From contig NW_020194677.1 in NCBI RefSeq assembly GCF_002865645.1, positions 558,001-622,000 of the forward strand: 64,000 nucleotides of DNA, given 5' to 3'. Position numbers and translations under genes: made by a program. Below the pieces are notes generated by a model. That model had not been told where the DNA came from. It saw nothing but the letters and a program-made list of their open reading frames with translations, and ran no database searches. Every line of letters starts with the position of its first letter. Position 1 is the stretch's first letter. Shown here one piece after another: positions 1-10,990 of this stretch. This DNA comes from Hyaloscypha bicolor E. Taxonomy: Eukaryota; Ascomycota; Leotiomycetes; Helotiales; Hyaloscyphaceae.

Positions 1-1395
1 AAAATAGAAATACTATAATTTTACTTTTAAAAGAATAAAAGAATAAAATATAGAAATCTAGATAATAGTTACTTTACCTTAGCCTTTTAACTCTTAATAG
101 CAGACTTCTTAATATAGCTTGAATTTTATAAAGTATTAGCCAAATATTCTATTTATCTAATTATTTACTTTTAGCTAGCCTAATACTATATTTCTAGAAA
201 TATTAATTCCTATTAGTATAAAGGTAATATTAATAATTTGGCTATTACTAAAGCTCTAAGTAGTAAGTTTTTCTTTAGTAAGGAAAATCGGAATCTTAGC
301 TATATATTTTTTATAGACTATAAGAAAATAGCTTCCTTTAGTAAAAAAGTTCTTAAGAGTATTAATTATTTCTCTATTTATAATAATTTCGACTTAGAAA
401 ATATAAAGGAATTAAATAAGTATATAGTTAAGTATATAGAAAGAAAGTATTTAAATATATAATATTTAATTAGATAAATAAATACTATTAGCTAAATAAT
501 TTATAAGTCTAAAATTATAGTCAAATAATAATTCTCGAATAAAATAGTAATTAAAGAATAGCTTAATAATAATCTATTATTTAAAAAGCCTTTTATTATA
601 ATTCTAGTAAGCCTAATTACTATTTAGAATAAAGTCTCCTATAAAATTATTAAAGCTTCTTATTAAGAGCTTTCCTTTCTTATTAAAGACTAATTTAAGA
701 ATATTAAGGGTAATATAAAATTCGAAGAAGCTATTTATTTAGAATATATTAGTATAATTTATAATATAATTTGCTATAATAAACCACCTTAGTATCTAGC
801 TATAAAGACTGAAATTAACTAATAATTAAAGGCAAATATTAAATAATAAGGAGAACTATATTATATTTAGTATAAGAATATAGTTAAGCGGGTTTGAATT
901 ATTTTTAAGTAAGTTCGAGAGTATAAAACAAAACTATTTAAGAATAATAGATTATATTTTTAGTATATTATAGAGAAATTAGAAATATTAGTAAAGAAAA
1001 ATTCTAACTATTTTATTATTTCGGATTCTAAATAGGGATTTTCTATTAGTTTTTAGTATTTAGGAAACAAGTATAAATAAATAGGGGATTAGATATAGTA
1101 TAGCAAGCTATATTCTATTAAAATTACTTTATTTTAATAGTTTTAATATTTTAGTTATATAATAAAGACTAGAGCCTTTTATATATAACTTATAGAAATT
1201 ATATAAAAAAGCTAGCTTTTCTATAGTTCTAGATAATAATTTCTTTTTTATATTTAATTAATTAAGCTTTTATATACTATATACTATTTATATTTTACTA
1301 TTTATACCTTTAATCTTATTATTTTATTATTAAGTTATATTTTATACTCTAGTATACTTTATATGGGTTTTTGTTTTATTATAGTTTCTCTCTTA
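1..1395 (+). mobile_element. Giant LTR retrotransposon copy 1: 3' end (ORF2 tail plus 3' LTR), RIP-degraded
   Basis: This is the 3' part of the element that is complete at 23,601-37,229, cut by the window edge. Positions 1-1,080 match the C-terminal half of the second ORF, including a 74-codon open stretch at 238-462 that aligns with the same region near 36,060-36,290 and, reversed, near 10,150-9,900 and 57,490-57,250. A purine-rich tract (AAATAGGGGATTAGA) precedes the 3' LTR at 1,094-1,395. The LTR starts TATAGTATAGCAAG, a C:G to T:A version of TGTAGTACGGCAAG at 23,601. Many in-frame TAA and TAG codons show it is dead. Confidence 0.8.
1094..1395 (+). repeat. 3' LTR of giant element copy 1
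   Basis: A 302-bp LTR that aligns end to end with 23,601-23,903, 36,930-37,229, and the reverse copies 8,971-9,271 and 56,297-56,597. It contains the GTTATATA...AAAGGC/GCCTTT...TATATAAC palindrome at about 1,153-1,190. The adjoining 5 bases (TACTA) are a candidate target duplication whose partner lies outside the window. Confidence 0.8.
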
Positions 1396-2300
1396 TACTA
1401 ATTAGTTTTGTATTATATAAGACTATTTTTATAAGCCTTAAATATATTATTAAAAAAAACTTAAAAAAATTAAAAATTAAAGTATAAAGTATTATACTTA
1501 GCCGCTTTACTAGTAAATTTAGTATTATATAACTGCGATAATACATATAGCTAGGGCTAGTATTTAGAATATTAAAGCTCTTATACTTAAGAGCTTCTCT
1601 CTTTAGTTTAGAATCCTCGGAATAGAGCTATTCTACCTTGCTTTCCAAGCCCAGAGATCCGGTCTCGTAATATAAAGTATAAGACTTAATTATATAAAAG
1701 TTATATTAATAAATCTCGCTTAATTTTGTTTATATACTTACTACTTGCCTTATACTTGCACTTAGTTTTTTTTTTAAAATAATTATAACTTTTATTATTT
1801 AATAATATATTAGTAGTTTAGTATTTAATTAAATTAAATTAGCCTTATATTTATATAATAAGTATTTGTAAAGTTAAGTTTTAAAGTTTTAAAGTTTTAA
1901 AGTTTTCATTGCCTAAGGTATGGAGAAATTAAGCGAAGTGCGCACTCGCTTAGTGAATATATGCCCGAAGTGCGCCCGACGTTATATGTAAAGTACTTAG
2001 AATTTAATTTTTTTTTTTAATTTTAATAAACCTTAATTTTTATTAAAAGTAATAAGAGAATTTAATTATATGATATTAATTAATACTAAGAAGTTTTAAC
2101 TTTTTAAAAATAATTAGTAATACTATTTTAATTAATTAATTTCTTTACTTTACTTTACTTTGCGATTTCTAATTTTTGATTTTCAATTTTCGGGGTTTGT
2201 TTTCTACCTCGTTATTATACTTAAGGTTATTTAATTATTATTTGAATTAGGGAGATTATACTAGAAGGGAATAATTATATACTAGAATAGCTGGCCATAG
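1396..2300. other. AT-rich intergenic stretch with a diverged gypsy-A-like LTR fragment
   Basis: No gene is seen. Around 1,500-1,673 there is a plus-oriented fragment resembling the gypsy-A LTR. The block TTCTACCTTGCTTTCC followed by AAGCCC and ending CGTAATA is the reverse complement of the LTR edge seen at 27,726 and 18,550. A small CpG-containing patch that has escaped RIP lies at about 1,912-1,985. The rest is low-complexity A+T. Confidence 0.55.
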
Positions 2301-3234
2301 CCCCAAGCTACCTTAGCCGGACTATCTTTATAGGACTCCAGGCTTCTTTACCTCAGAGAAAAGCACGAAGAACCTCCCTTCTGGATCTCAATCCTAGTAC
2401 GCTCCTCTAACCTGTATAGTTTAATGTCTAGGGAGGGTCCTGGCCGTAAAACGCTAATACTTAAAGAAAGAGGAATAGATCCATTTTGCCAAAATAACCC
2501 ATATAATCCTCGAACCGTTCTTATATTACCTCTAAGCCTCGCATTATACCTCCCGAGTCTGGTCCTCAAGTCCTTATCCTATCAAGAATCGTATACCTCC
2601 CAAAGCCAAGCCTATACTAGTAAAGTACTAAACCCAAAAGAATATAAGAGTATATCCCAAATATCTCCTTACTCCTACGGATGGTAATTAGCACCCGCTA
2701 TAGTCGGTATCCTTCGTAGAACGAGCGGAATGAGGACGACCCGATATACTGGCGAAGTCGAAGTCGAAAAGAATCGTGCGAGCGGTTAAGGTCGAGGTTG
2801 ATCGATAAAAGAGACACGGTGTCTCGTCGAGGGGAGGAGTCGGCGAGTTAGAGCGGCGGCGGCGGTGAAGGAGGAGGAGATTCGATCATTGTTGCCAGGT
2901 CGGGACTCAATCCTAGCCCTGTATTCTCCAAAGAGACTGTAATCGGTGGACCAGCTACTACAGGTTACCAGACCGCACCACGAGGAGGTGTTGAGTCGTC
3001 GCGGTCCCGTCTACCTCGTTATCGGCCCCAGTAAGGTGCGGGGTAGATTAGAGTATAAAGATAGGATAGGATAATTTAGCGAGCTAAGAAAAAGTCTTTG
3101 GCAAACTGCGTGACGTGGCGGCTGCCTCTCAGCGACACTTCCTCAGACATCCGCCCCAACTCATCGAAACGCTCTACACTAACCGATCAACACGCTCTTG
3201 TCTATTCCACCTTGTGGTAATCAATGAGTTGAAT
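2301..3234. other. Left flank of gene island 1; upstream region of the chimeric gene
   Basis: Composition rises from AT-rich to GC-normal between about 2,290 and 2,700, and a GC-rich tract with GCGGCGGCGG near 2,850 follows. Two overlapping open frames on opposite strands at 2,348-2,687 have no recognisable domain, and I do not call them genes. A 15-bp perfect palindrome with a one-base centre (GAGACAC-G-GTGTCTC) sits at 2,811-2,825. The stretch probably holds the promoter and 5' leader of the gene starting at 3,235. Confidence 0.5.
3054..3060 (+). promoter_or_regulatory. Possible TATA element (TATAAAG) upstream of the chimeric gene
   Basis: TATAAAG lies about 180 bp upstream of the chosen ATG at 3,235, inside GC-normal sequence where such a motif is not expected by composition alone. 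This is position and motif only; no transcription start can be seen. Confidence 0.25.
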
Positions 3235-6200
3235 ATGGCCCAGTTATCGCCAGCGTCAACCGCGTCGTAAGTCCGTTTCTAGTTAGAAATAGCTGATACC
3301 GTCACGTGTATCTTGTAAGACATGGCTTGTGATTGTGGTTAGATCGCTGTTTTATGAAAATATGCATATTATGTGCTTGATCGCGAGTACTTTACGGCTG
3401 ACATGCTACAGATTCCGCGTCGGAAGCACTGTTCCCAATTTCGAAGCCGAGACGACTCAGGCAAGATTGTCCAGCCGTTTCCAGGCACGTCCAACTTCTA
3501 ATGTCAATTCTAGGGAAGAATCAACTTCTACGAGCAAATCCAGGTGAGAAAAGCAGAGAAAAGCAGCGACGAAAGTAATCCGACTATTTACTATAGGGCT
3601 ATTGGGCAATCCTCTTCGCCTTCCCCGATGGTAAGTCCCGTCATTGCCGGATTGACATCTAGCTCCTCTTCGCCGAGCAAAATATTGAGTCTCGCGTTTC
3701 AGACTTTACCCCAGTTGCCACTACAGAGCTGGTCAGCTTCACGGAGCTCCAGTCCGAGTTTGCCCAGCGCCACGTGAAGCTCTTCGCCCTTTCTACCAAT
3801 AATACTCTGAACCACAAAGGACAGTTCGAGCCTCACGAGAAGTGGGTCAAAGACGTTAATGAGATCAGTAGCATCCCTCTCCTGTTTCCTATCATCAGCG
3901 ATGGTGATGGGAGAATCTCCTTGGCGTTCAATGTGTGAGTTCGCAAGCTCAACCTAGAGATACTTTGGAAGAACTCCGCGGCTAACCAAGATTTTCCGCC
4001 AGCCTTGAAGAGTCGGATGCGGATGCAGTGAAGGCTGATGACGCCGTTGGCGAGGGCCTCGCTTTCCGGTCGCGCACTATCTTCGTTATTAACGACCAAA
4101 AAAAGCTAAGGCTGATCTTCAACTACCCGGCCGCTGTCGGGTTGAACACCGCCGAGGTTCTCCGCGTGGTCGACTGTCTCCAGACCGCCGCGCGCGCCGA
4201 GTAGGCTATTCTGTCTCCTTTCCTGTGTTATTTTGTCAACGAAGCTCTCCACTAATCTGCGACTCTACCAGCATACAGACTCCAGCGAACTGGGTTCCGG
4301 GAGGATCGGTCGTCGTGCCTCTCAAGTACGACGACGAGGCTGCTAAGGTAATGAACTGCCTTCGTCTTTGACTGACAACGATTCTGCTGACAGCTCGTTA
4401 GAAAAATTTCCCTGGATTCAAAGCTCTGAAGCCGTACCTTCGCGTCTACCCTCTTCCCAAGGAGGAGACTAGCTTGACGCTGATTGGAGGCTTGTCTGAA
4501 GACGTCGCTGCGCAATTCCTGGCAGTGGGCGATGAGCCCGGGCTGGACGTGCCCGAGAGATATCAGGCCCCTAAGAGCCCTGGTTTATCCTTGCTGCCTT
4601 CGATTTCTGCACAGGAAATTGACGTCAAATCTTATGCATCCGTGCAAGCTGCACCAGAATATGGCACTGCAAGCTACGAAGAGCTGGACTTCGAACTAGT
4701 TCCGACACTTGATTCGGTTTGCCGCATGATCAAGATTGCTAGCTCTGATAAAAGCGGAACAATGTTCGAAGGCAAATGCAACGTATATTGGGATATCATG
4801 AAGTTCTATGAACGGGAGTTGGACCAGGGCGCTAGGCTTCACAACGTCGTCACCGTCACGGGCACACCAACGCATGCGGAAATGGACTCGTGCGAGAAAT
4901 TCATGAAGAAAATATGGTTTTCGTCAGCTCTCGTTGATTGTCTCGATGCATTTATGCGAGCCTCTACAATCCGAGGTGAGTCTTATACAAAGTTCTAATG
5001 ACTTCTTGTCAGTTACAACTTAAAGCTGTTCAAAACCTAACTTCTCACAGATCCCGACAAGCTCTACGATAATACGCATCTCTCCATTGAGAGTAAGGAG
5101 CATGAAGGCCTTGAATATACTTGTTTCTCGATATCTGGCCCGCTGCTTGAAGTTGGTCGATTGGTTCAGCAGCTTGCCTGGCTTACGGCAGCATTCACAC
5201 TTCCCACGCGAAATGCCCTAACGGTATCAACAGCCGTCTTACGTATTGCCGATCCAGGATTGATTGACATTCGATCGAAAAAGATTGACGACCGCAGTAC
5301 CTTAATGCGAGATTCGGTCGACCCTGGAGTGAATCCGACTTGCTGGCATCACCTCTTGCGTGGTGCTGTTTTGGCGTGCGGATTTCCCATATCAGCGCGG
5401 GAAGAAGGCATGGGGTTGGAGATACCGTTTGATCTGATGGTTGGTCTCGCAGATATTCGTACCCAGATAGATATTGGTGAGGGAGCAGCTCTGCTGGGTG
5501 GACCTGGAATCGTGTTGTATCCGACCAAAGTTCTGAGGGACAGCATACAATGGCACTGCGCCAAGGTTGACGATGACGACTACGCGAAACACGACTCTGG
5601 TTCGACTACAGTCCTTGCCAATCAGGATTTTGAGGAGCTCTCAAGTCGCAGAACCTTTCTTGGACATTACTCTCTAGCCGAGGTCTACCTGGGAACCAAG
5701 GATCTCGTTGAATCCAAGGCAGGTCGATGTGAAAGCTCCGGGTTTAACCCAGGACCGGAAAGGATCGAGCTTGCAAAAGAAGGGACATTCAGCGGGGGAT
5801 TTTCCATCAAGAGCATTTTCTCACTGTCCTTCGGCGGCAAATATGTGCTGACAAAAACCTTACTGGTTTCGTTGGAAGGTCGTACTACATTACAAGAACT
5901 TGCGAAAAAGGCAAAAAGTCAGCCCGTGCTCCTCTATGATACGGAAACCAAATCTGCCTGGTTAGTGTCAGAGATTAGCCTGGTATTGCATATCACCCTT
6001 GCATATCTATCAGATCCTGAGATTCAAAATAGGCGGCGTACTGGTTTCAAGAGGCTTTCAGGAGATTGGCCATTACTGCCATACGCTAAGCCGTCTCCTG
6101 ATGGTGGTTTGGAAGCGCACACAGTTTGCATGAACGAGGACAATTGCAACATTGAGTTGTGGTGGGACGAGAAGGAGAAAAAGAAGTTCGGGCATGTCAT

Positions 6201-7152
6201 ACAGGACTTCTTACGAGATTTTCGGTCGATCAAAGATGCGATCATTGCTCAGTCCAAGGGCTGGCGCCCCTGGCCTCTGCCGAAGCTGGGGCTTAGAGGT
6301 TGGGACTATGCCGATTTTCTGAGTCGGAACAGTCAAGTATGGCAAAAGGAAGTGCCTCGCGACGGTTTTGAGACCTCCTGGTGGAAGCTGGAGAACGTTG
6401 AGGGAACGCTAGTCATTCTTGGCCGTGGTTTCGGGAGCGTAATATGGCCTTCCCGGAATTCCAATCCCTCAGGACTAGTTAACATCCAGCCTGAAGCTAG
6501 GCTGTTGGTTGCCAGCAAACCATGCATGGAGATCTTGCGGAAATCCGACGAGCATGGCAAATACTCTCTTGGCTCACTGGAATGGAGGTCTGTCAAGCAA
6601 CGGTCGTGTTGCAGTAACGCCTGCGATAAGACGTCTTGCTTGAACATACAAATCTTGAGATCACACCGACCCTTGAAGGACAACACCGACGATCCACCTC
6701 AAATACTGTTGGATTCTCAGGCTGTTATTTTTGGAGAGGCGGCGCACTATCATGAGGCTCTTACAATAGCGGCAAAATCTAACTGGAGCAAAATAGCAGT
6801 GAAACCCCACCCCGGCGAGTACGTCCGACTGGAACAGATGCAGCTGTCCAATGACAACACATCGCTGATAGGATGGGTCGCCGTAGCCAATCTTGCATTC
6901 GAGAAGGACGTCAGTTGCCGGTATACTTTCGACAACTGGGGAACGTACTTCGATGTTACGGCTCAATACGTCTCTAAAAACCAACAAAACCAGGATCGAT
7001 TCACTTTCAATATCAGCCCCCCCGACCCGGCCAACCTCGAGTCCAAGGCCATGTACTTCTGCATCCGATACAAGGTCAAGGAGATGGTATTCTGGAACAA
7101 CAACAGTGGCTCCAACTTCCGGGTGGATTTCGCTAAGAAGATGCTGTTCTAG
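3235..7152 (+). CDS. Chimeric protein: peroxiredoxin-like domain, uncharacterised region, C-terminal CBM21 domain (9 exons, 1,108 aa)
   Basis: Exons are inferred at 3,235-3,266, 3,412-3,460, 3,514-3,543, 3,597-3,630, 3,703-3,934, 4,003-4,200, 4,272-4,347, 4,402-4,975 and 5,051-7,152. They sum to 3,327 nt, exactly 1,109 codons, with no internal stop. All introns are GT-AG except intron 2, which is GC-AG. Residues 1 to about 239 follow a 1-Cys peroxiredoxin (RVGSTVPNFEAETTQ, WAILFAFPDD, FTPVATTE, FPGFKALKPYLR), but the peroxidatic Cys is Ala54, so peroxidase activity is unlikely. Residues about 240-975 (QQLAWLTAAF at 448, FDLMVGLAD at 535, RTFLGHY at 609) resemble a fungal family of unknown function, judged from memory. 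Residues about 985-1,105 are a CBM21 glycogen-binding module as in Gac1-type PP1 regulators (VRLEQMQLS at 1,000, NLAFEK, FWNNNSGSNFRVDF). The peroxiredoxin part runs on in frame without a stop. The gene shows no RIP damage. The exon model is inferred without transcripts. Confidence 0.8.
3412..4467 (+). other. Domain: 1-Cys peroxiredoxin-like (AhpC/TSA and C-terminal part), Cys to Ala
   Basis: The domain is spread over exons 2-8. The order matches Prx6/Prx1-type enzymes: N-terminal strand, active-site loop, LIALS-like LFALSTNN, the conserved Arg strand (RTIFVI), the VVDCLQT helix, the NWVPG turn and the FPGF...KPYLR end. The active-site loop reads PVATTE (Ala codon GCC at 3,717-3,719) where the family has PVCTTE. 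TGC to GCC needs two base changes and is not a RIP-type change. The Thr and Arg of the active site remain. Confidence 0.8.
6775..7149 (+). other. Domain: CBM21 (starch/glycogen-binding; PP1-targeting subunit type)
   Basis: The C-terminal 125 residues or so carry the CBM21 signature: VRLE near the start, a VAVANLAFEKDV strand, R-TFDNW, DRFTFNIS, then FWNNNSGSNFRV before the end. In yeast Gac1 and metazoan PP1 glycogen-targeting subunits this module binds glycogen or the glycogen synthase complex. An RVDF string near the end resembles the PP1-docking RVxF motif, but it sits inside the module, so a docking role is uncertain. Confidence 0.8.
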
Positions 7153-7468
7153 ACTAGTAAAAGCGGCCTTCAAGGGGTTGCTTCGGGACTGGTAATGCGC
7201 CACCTCGAAATACGCTTCGAATGACGCGGGTTTTTGGCGTATGGTATTTGAGTTATATCACACAATAGCGTACGAAGTGATAAGGATCAAATTGAGTATA
7301 TTGACTAGTTCTAAGGAGGAGTGAAGCGTGAGAAAGCTAAGGAATCTAATATACTTAAGCTCACTTATTTACTTATATAATTAACTCATTAATAAGCGTA
7401 CTAAGCTTAAATTTGCCTAGGGCAATTATATTAAGTAATTAATTTACTTACTTTTATTTAATTAAAGC

Positions 7469-7507
<39 letters not shown>

Positions 7508-8970
7508 TAATATTTTATAATTAAGATAAACTATATATTAATATAAAGCATTATATAAATTATTATTTTATTTTCTATATATATATATATAAGGATTTAT
7601 TTTCTCTTAATTCTTAATTCTTTTAAACTTTTAATAATATATAATATTAATATTTAAATACTTCTTTAAACTTTTCTTAAGCTCTTTAATTTTTACTTTT
7701 ATATTCTTTTATAACTAAATTTAAAATAATAAAGTTTTTACTTAATTTTTATTTTATTTTAATACTTTTTATAAAGTTAATAATAATTTTACAAATATTT
7801 CTTAATATATTTTTCCTTAATATTTAATTATTTACTTTTATAATAAAGTATAAGAATTATTATAAATAATAAAATTATTAAATATTAAGTTATTTATAAG
7901 TTTATAATTTCTTAGCTTTATATTCTTATACTAAATTTCTTTAATTATTTTTGAATCCTTAATATAAAATATATTTATAATAATTAATAAGATATTTTTT
8001 ATTTAAATTATTTTTAATAAAAGAATAAAAGTAAAAATAGTAAAAGTACTAATTTTTTAATTTTTTAATTAAGAAAATAATAAATACTTAATTATATACT
8101 TTAAATAATATATAATATTAAGTAATAATAAATATTAAACTTATTTATAATTATTTAAAAAAAGGTAATAATATAATTATATAATATTAAATATCTTAAT
8201 TCTTTTATATTATATTTTATATATTTTTTAAAAATATTTATAATAAGTTTATATTTATTATTATTTAACTTTTACTTACTTACTTTTTAAGTTTTCTTAA
8301 AACTAACTTAAGAAATACTATATATAATAAGCTTTTTATATATATATAAAGTTATTATTTTTATATATTATTTTTATTTCCTTAATTTTAAATCCTTTAT
8401 TTATAAATAATATTTAAAAGATTTAAATATTATATTATATTTGATTTATTTATATTTATATCTTTTATATATTATTATATTATTTAAAGCTTATTTATTT
8501 TATTAAAAAAGGCTTTTATAATATTTTTACTTTTGCTTTTAAAAGTATTTAAAATATTAAAACTAAATTCTTAATATTTTAATTATAATACTTTTTAAAA
8601 AAAGTTAAAAAGATTTATATTATATAAAATAATATTTAAATATTTTTAAAAAATTAATAAGCTCTTTTAATTCTTTAAGAATATTATAATTATTAATAAT
8701 ATATATAATTACTTTTAAGACTTTATTATTTAATATTATTAATAAGAATTTAATTATAATAATATTTTAAGGAAATTAAATTTATAAGTATTATATAAAT
8801 AAATTTAAATATTTTTTTAAACTAACTTTTAATAAAGATTATTAAGATAAATAATTCTTAATAAGCTAATTTATATTTATAAAAATAATACTTTAATATT
8901 TTTATTTATAAATAAATAATAAATATACTAAATTTAATAATTATTAATTAAGTATTAAAATAGCTATTAT
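7153..8970. other. AT-rich stretch between island 1 and giant element copy 2
   Basis: About 180 bp of GC-normal 3' flank gives way to very AT-rich sequence near 7,340. No gene is seen. It contains an ATT-type microsatellite at about 7,470-7,501 and an imperfect inverted repeat (about 45-bp arms, about 8,115-8,160 and 8,230-8,278). It may be the fully RIPped body of an element that can no longer be identified. Confidence 0.6.
7470..7501. repeat. ATT trinucleotide microsatellite
   Basis: About ten uninterrupted copies of a TTA/ATT unit in intergenic AT-rich DNA. Confidence 0.9.
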
Positions 8971-9271
8971 AAGAGAGAAACTATAATAAAACAAAAACCC
9001 ATATAAAGTATACTAGAATATAAAGCGTGATTTAATAGCAAAATAATAAAATTAAAAGTATAAATAGTAAAGTATAAATAATAAATAGCATATAAAAGCT
9101 CAATTAATTAAATATAAAAAAGAGATTATTATTTAGAATTATAGAAAAGCTAGCTTTTTTTTATAATTTTTATAAGTTATATATAAAAGGCTCTAGTTTT
9201 TATTATATAACTAAAATATTAAAATTATTAAAATAAAGCGATTTTAATAGAATACGGCTTACTATATTATA
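8971..9271 (-). repeat. 3' LTR of giant element copy 2
   Basis: A 301-bp LTR homologous to the five others in the window. The outer edge reads TAAGAGAGAAA on the plus strand. Five flanking bases are TATTA (8,966-8,970). It contains the palindrome at 9,175-9,212. Confidence 0.8.
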
Positions 9272-10915
9272 TTTAATTTTCTATTTATTTATATTTATTT
9301 CCTAAATACTAAAAACTAATAGAAAATCCCTATTTAGAGTTCGAAATAATAAAATAATTAGAATTCTTTTTTACTAGTATTTCTAATTTCTCTTTAATAT
9401 ACCAAAAATATAATCTATTACCTTTATATAGTCTTATTTTATATTCTTAAACTTACTTAAAGGTAATCCGAACTTGCTTAATTATATTTTTATATTAAAT
9501 ATAATATAGTTCTTCTTATTATTTAATATTTATTTTTAATTATTAATTAATTTTAGCCTTTATAGCTAGATACTAAGGTAACCTATTATATTAAATTAAA
9601 TTATAAATTATATTAATATATTCTAAATAAATAGCTTCTTTGAATTTTATATTACTTTTAGTATTTTTAAATTAGCCTTTAATAAGAAGGGAAAGCTCTT
9701 AATAAAAAACTTTAATAATTTTATAAGAGATGTTATTCTTATATATTTTGTCCTAAATAATAACTAAGCTTATTAGAATTATAATAAAAGGCTTTTTAAA
9801 TAGTAGATTATTATTAAGCTATTTATTAATTATAATTTTATTCGAGAATTATTATTTAATTATAATTTCAGACTTATAAATTATCTAGCTAAAGATATTT
9901 ATTTATCTAGTTAAATATACTATACTTAAATACTTTTCTTTTATTTTCTTTACTAAATACTTATTTAATTTCTTTATATTTTTCAAGTTAAAATTATTAT
10001 AAATAAAGAAGTAATTAATACTTTTAAGGACTTTTTTACTAAAGAAAACTGCCTTCTTATAATTTATAAAGAAAATATAGCTAATATTTCGATTTTCTTT
10101 TCTAAGAAAGAATTTTCTATTTAAAGCTTTAATAATAGCCAGATTATTAGTATTTCCTTTATATTAATAGTAATTAATATTTTTAGAAATATAGTATTAG
10201 GCTAGCTAAGGGTAAATAACTAAATAAATAGAATATTTAGCTAATACTTTATAAAATCCAAGCTATATTAAGGAATCCGCTATTAAGAATTAAGAGACTA
10301 AAATAAAATAGCTATTATCTAGATCTTTATATTTTAATACTTTATTCTTTCGGAAATAAAATTATATTATTTCTATTTCTTTTATTAAAAGCTCTTAAAT
10401 ACTAAATTTCTTGGTTTATTTTAAGTAATTCCTCTTATAAATATAGCTATTTATACTTAAATTAGAAATACTAGATTTAGAAATAGAAACTATAATATTA
10501 AATTAGAGCTATAAATTTGGACAGAATTAATTAGAAATCTAATACTTATATTTATAGTTTATAATTTCTTTATTTTCTAAAAAGAAATCTTATATTTCCT
10601 TATTTATTTAAATAATAGAAATATACTTTTTATTTTTAATAATTTTATAAATCTTAGTAATTATCTTTAAGATATCTATAAGCTTAATATTAATTATCTA
10701 AATAAAAAGAATATTAGTAAATTACTAGAGATATATTTTATAGGAAGCTTTAAGAAATCCGTTAATAATTCTATAATATTCTTATTTATAAATAAGTTCT
10801 CGAATACTATTATATAATTCCTTAAAGATATAATTATACTAATAACTAAATATTAGCTTCTATTTAGCTAATATTTTATAAGTATAATATTTAAATATAT
10901 TATTAATATTATTAG

Positions 10916-10990
10916 TTTTCTTTTTCTTAGTTTTCTTTTTCTTAGTTTTCTTTTTCTTAGTTTTCTTTTTCTTAGTTTTCTTTTTTTTAG
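10916..10990 (-). repeat. 15-bp tandem repeat, five copies, inside ORF2 copy 2
   Basis: The unit TTTTCTTTTTCTTAG is repeated about five times. On the coding (minus) strand it gives a Lys-rich string. The corresponding sites in copies 3 and 4 are not expanded, so the array grew after this copy separated. Confidence 0.85.

Noticed and set aside
238..462. Apparent 74-codon gene
   Set aside because: It aligns with the C-terminal part of ORF2 in three other element copies, so it is a fragment of giant copy 1 and not a gene.
2348..2687. Two overlapping open frames on opposite strands
   Set aside because: No domain, no splice context, composition intermediate between RIPped and normal sequence. 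I do not call genes.
3412..3630. Frameshift in the peroxiredoxin part, which would make the gene a pseudogene
   Set aside because: A GC-AG intron at 3,461-3,513 and a GT-AG intron at 3,544-3,596 restore the expected sequence without any frameshift.
5349..7203. Several minus-strand open frames up to 180 codons
   Set aside because: They are antisense shadows of the large last exon of the chimeric gene.
8971..9271. Repeated ~300-bp ends read at first as terminal inverted repeats of a DNA transposon
   Set aside because: At 23,601 and 36,930 the two copies are in the same orientation, with TG...CA edges, a purine tract and 5-bp duplicates, so they are LTRs.
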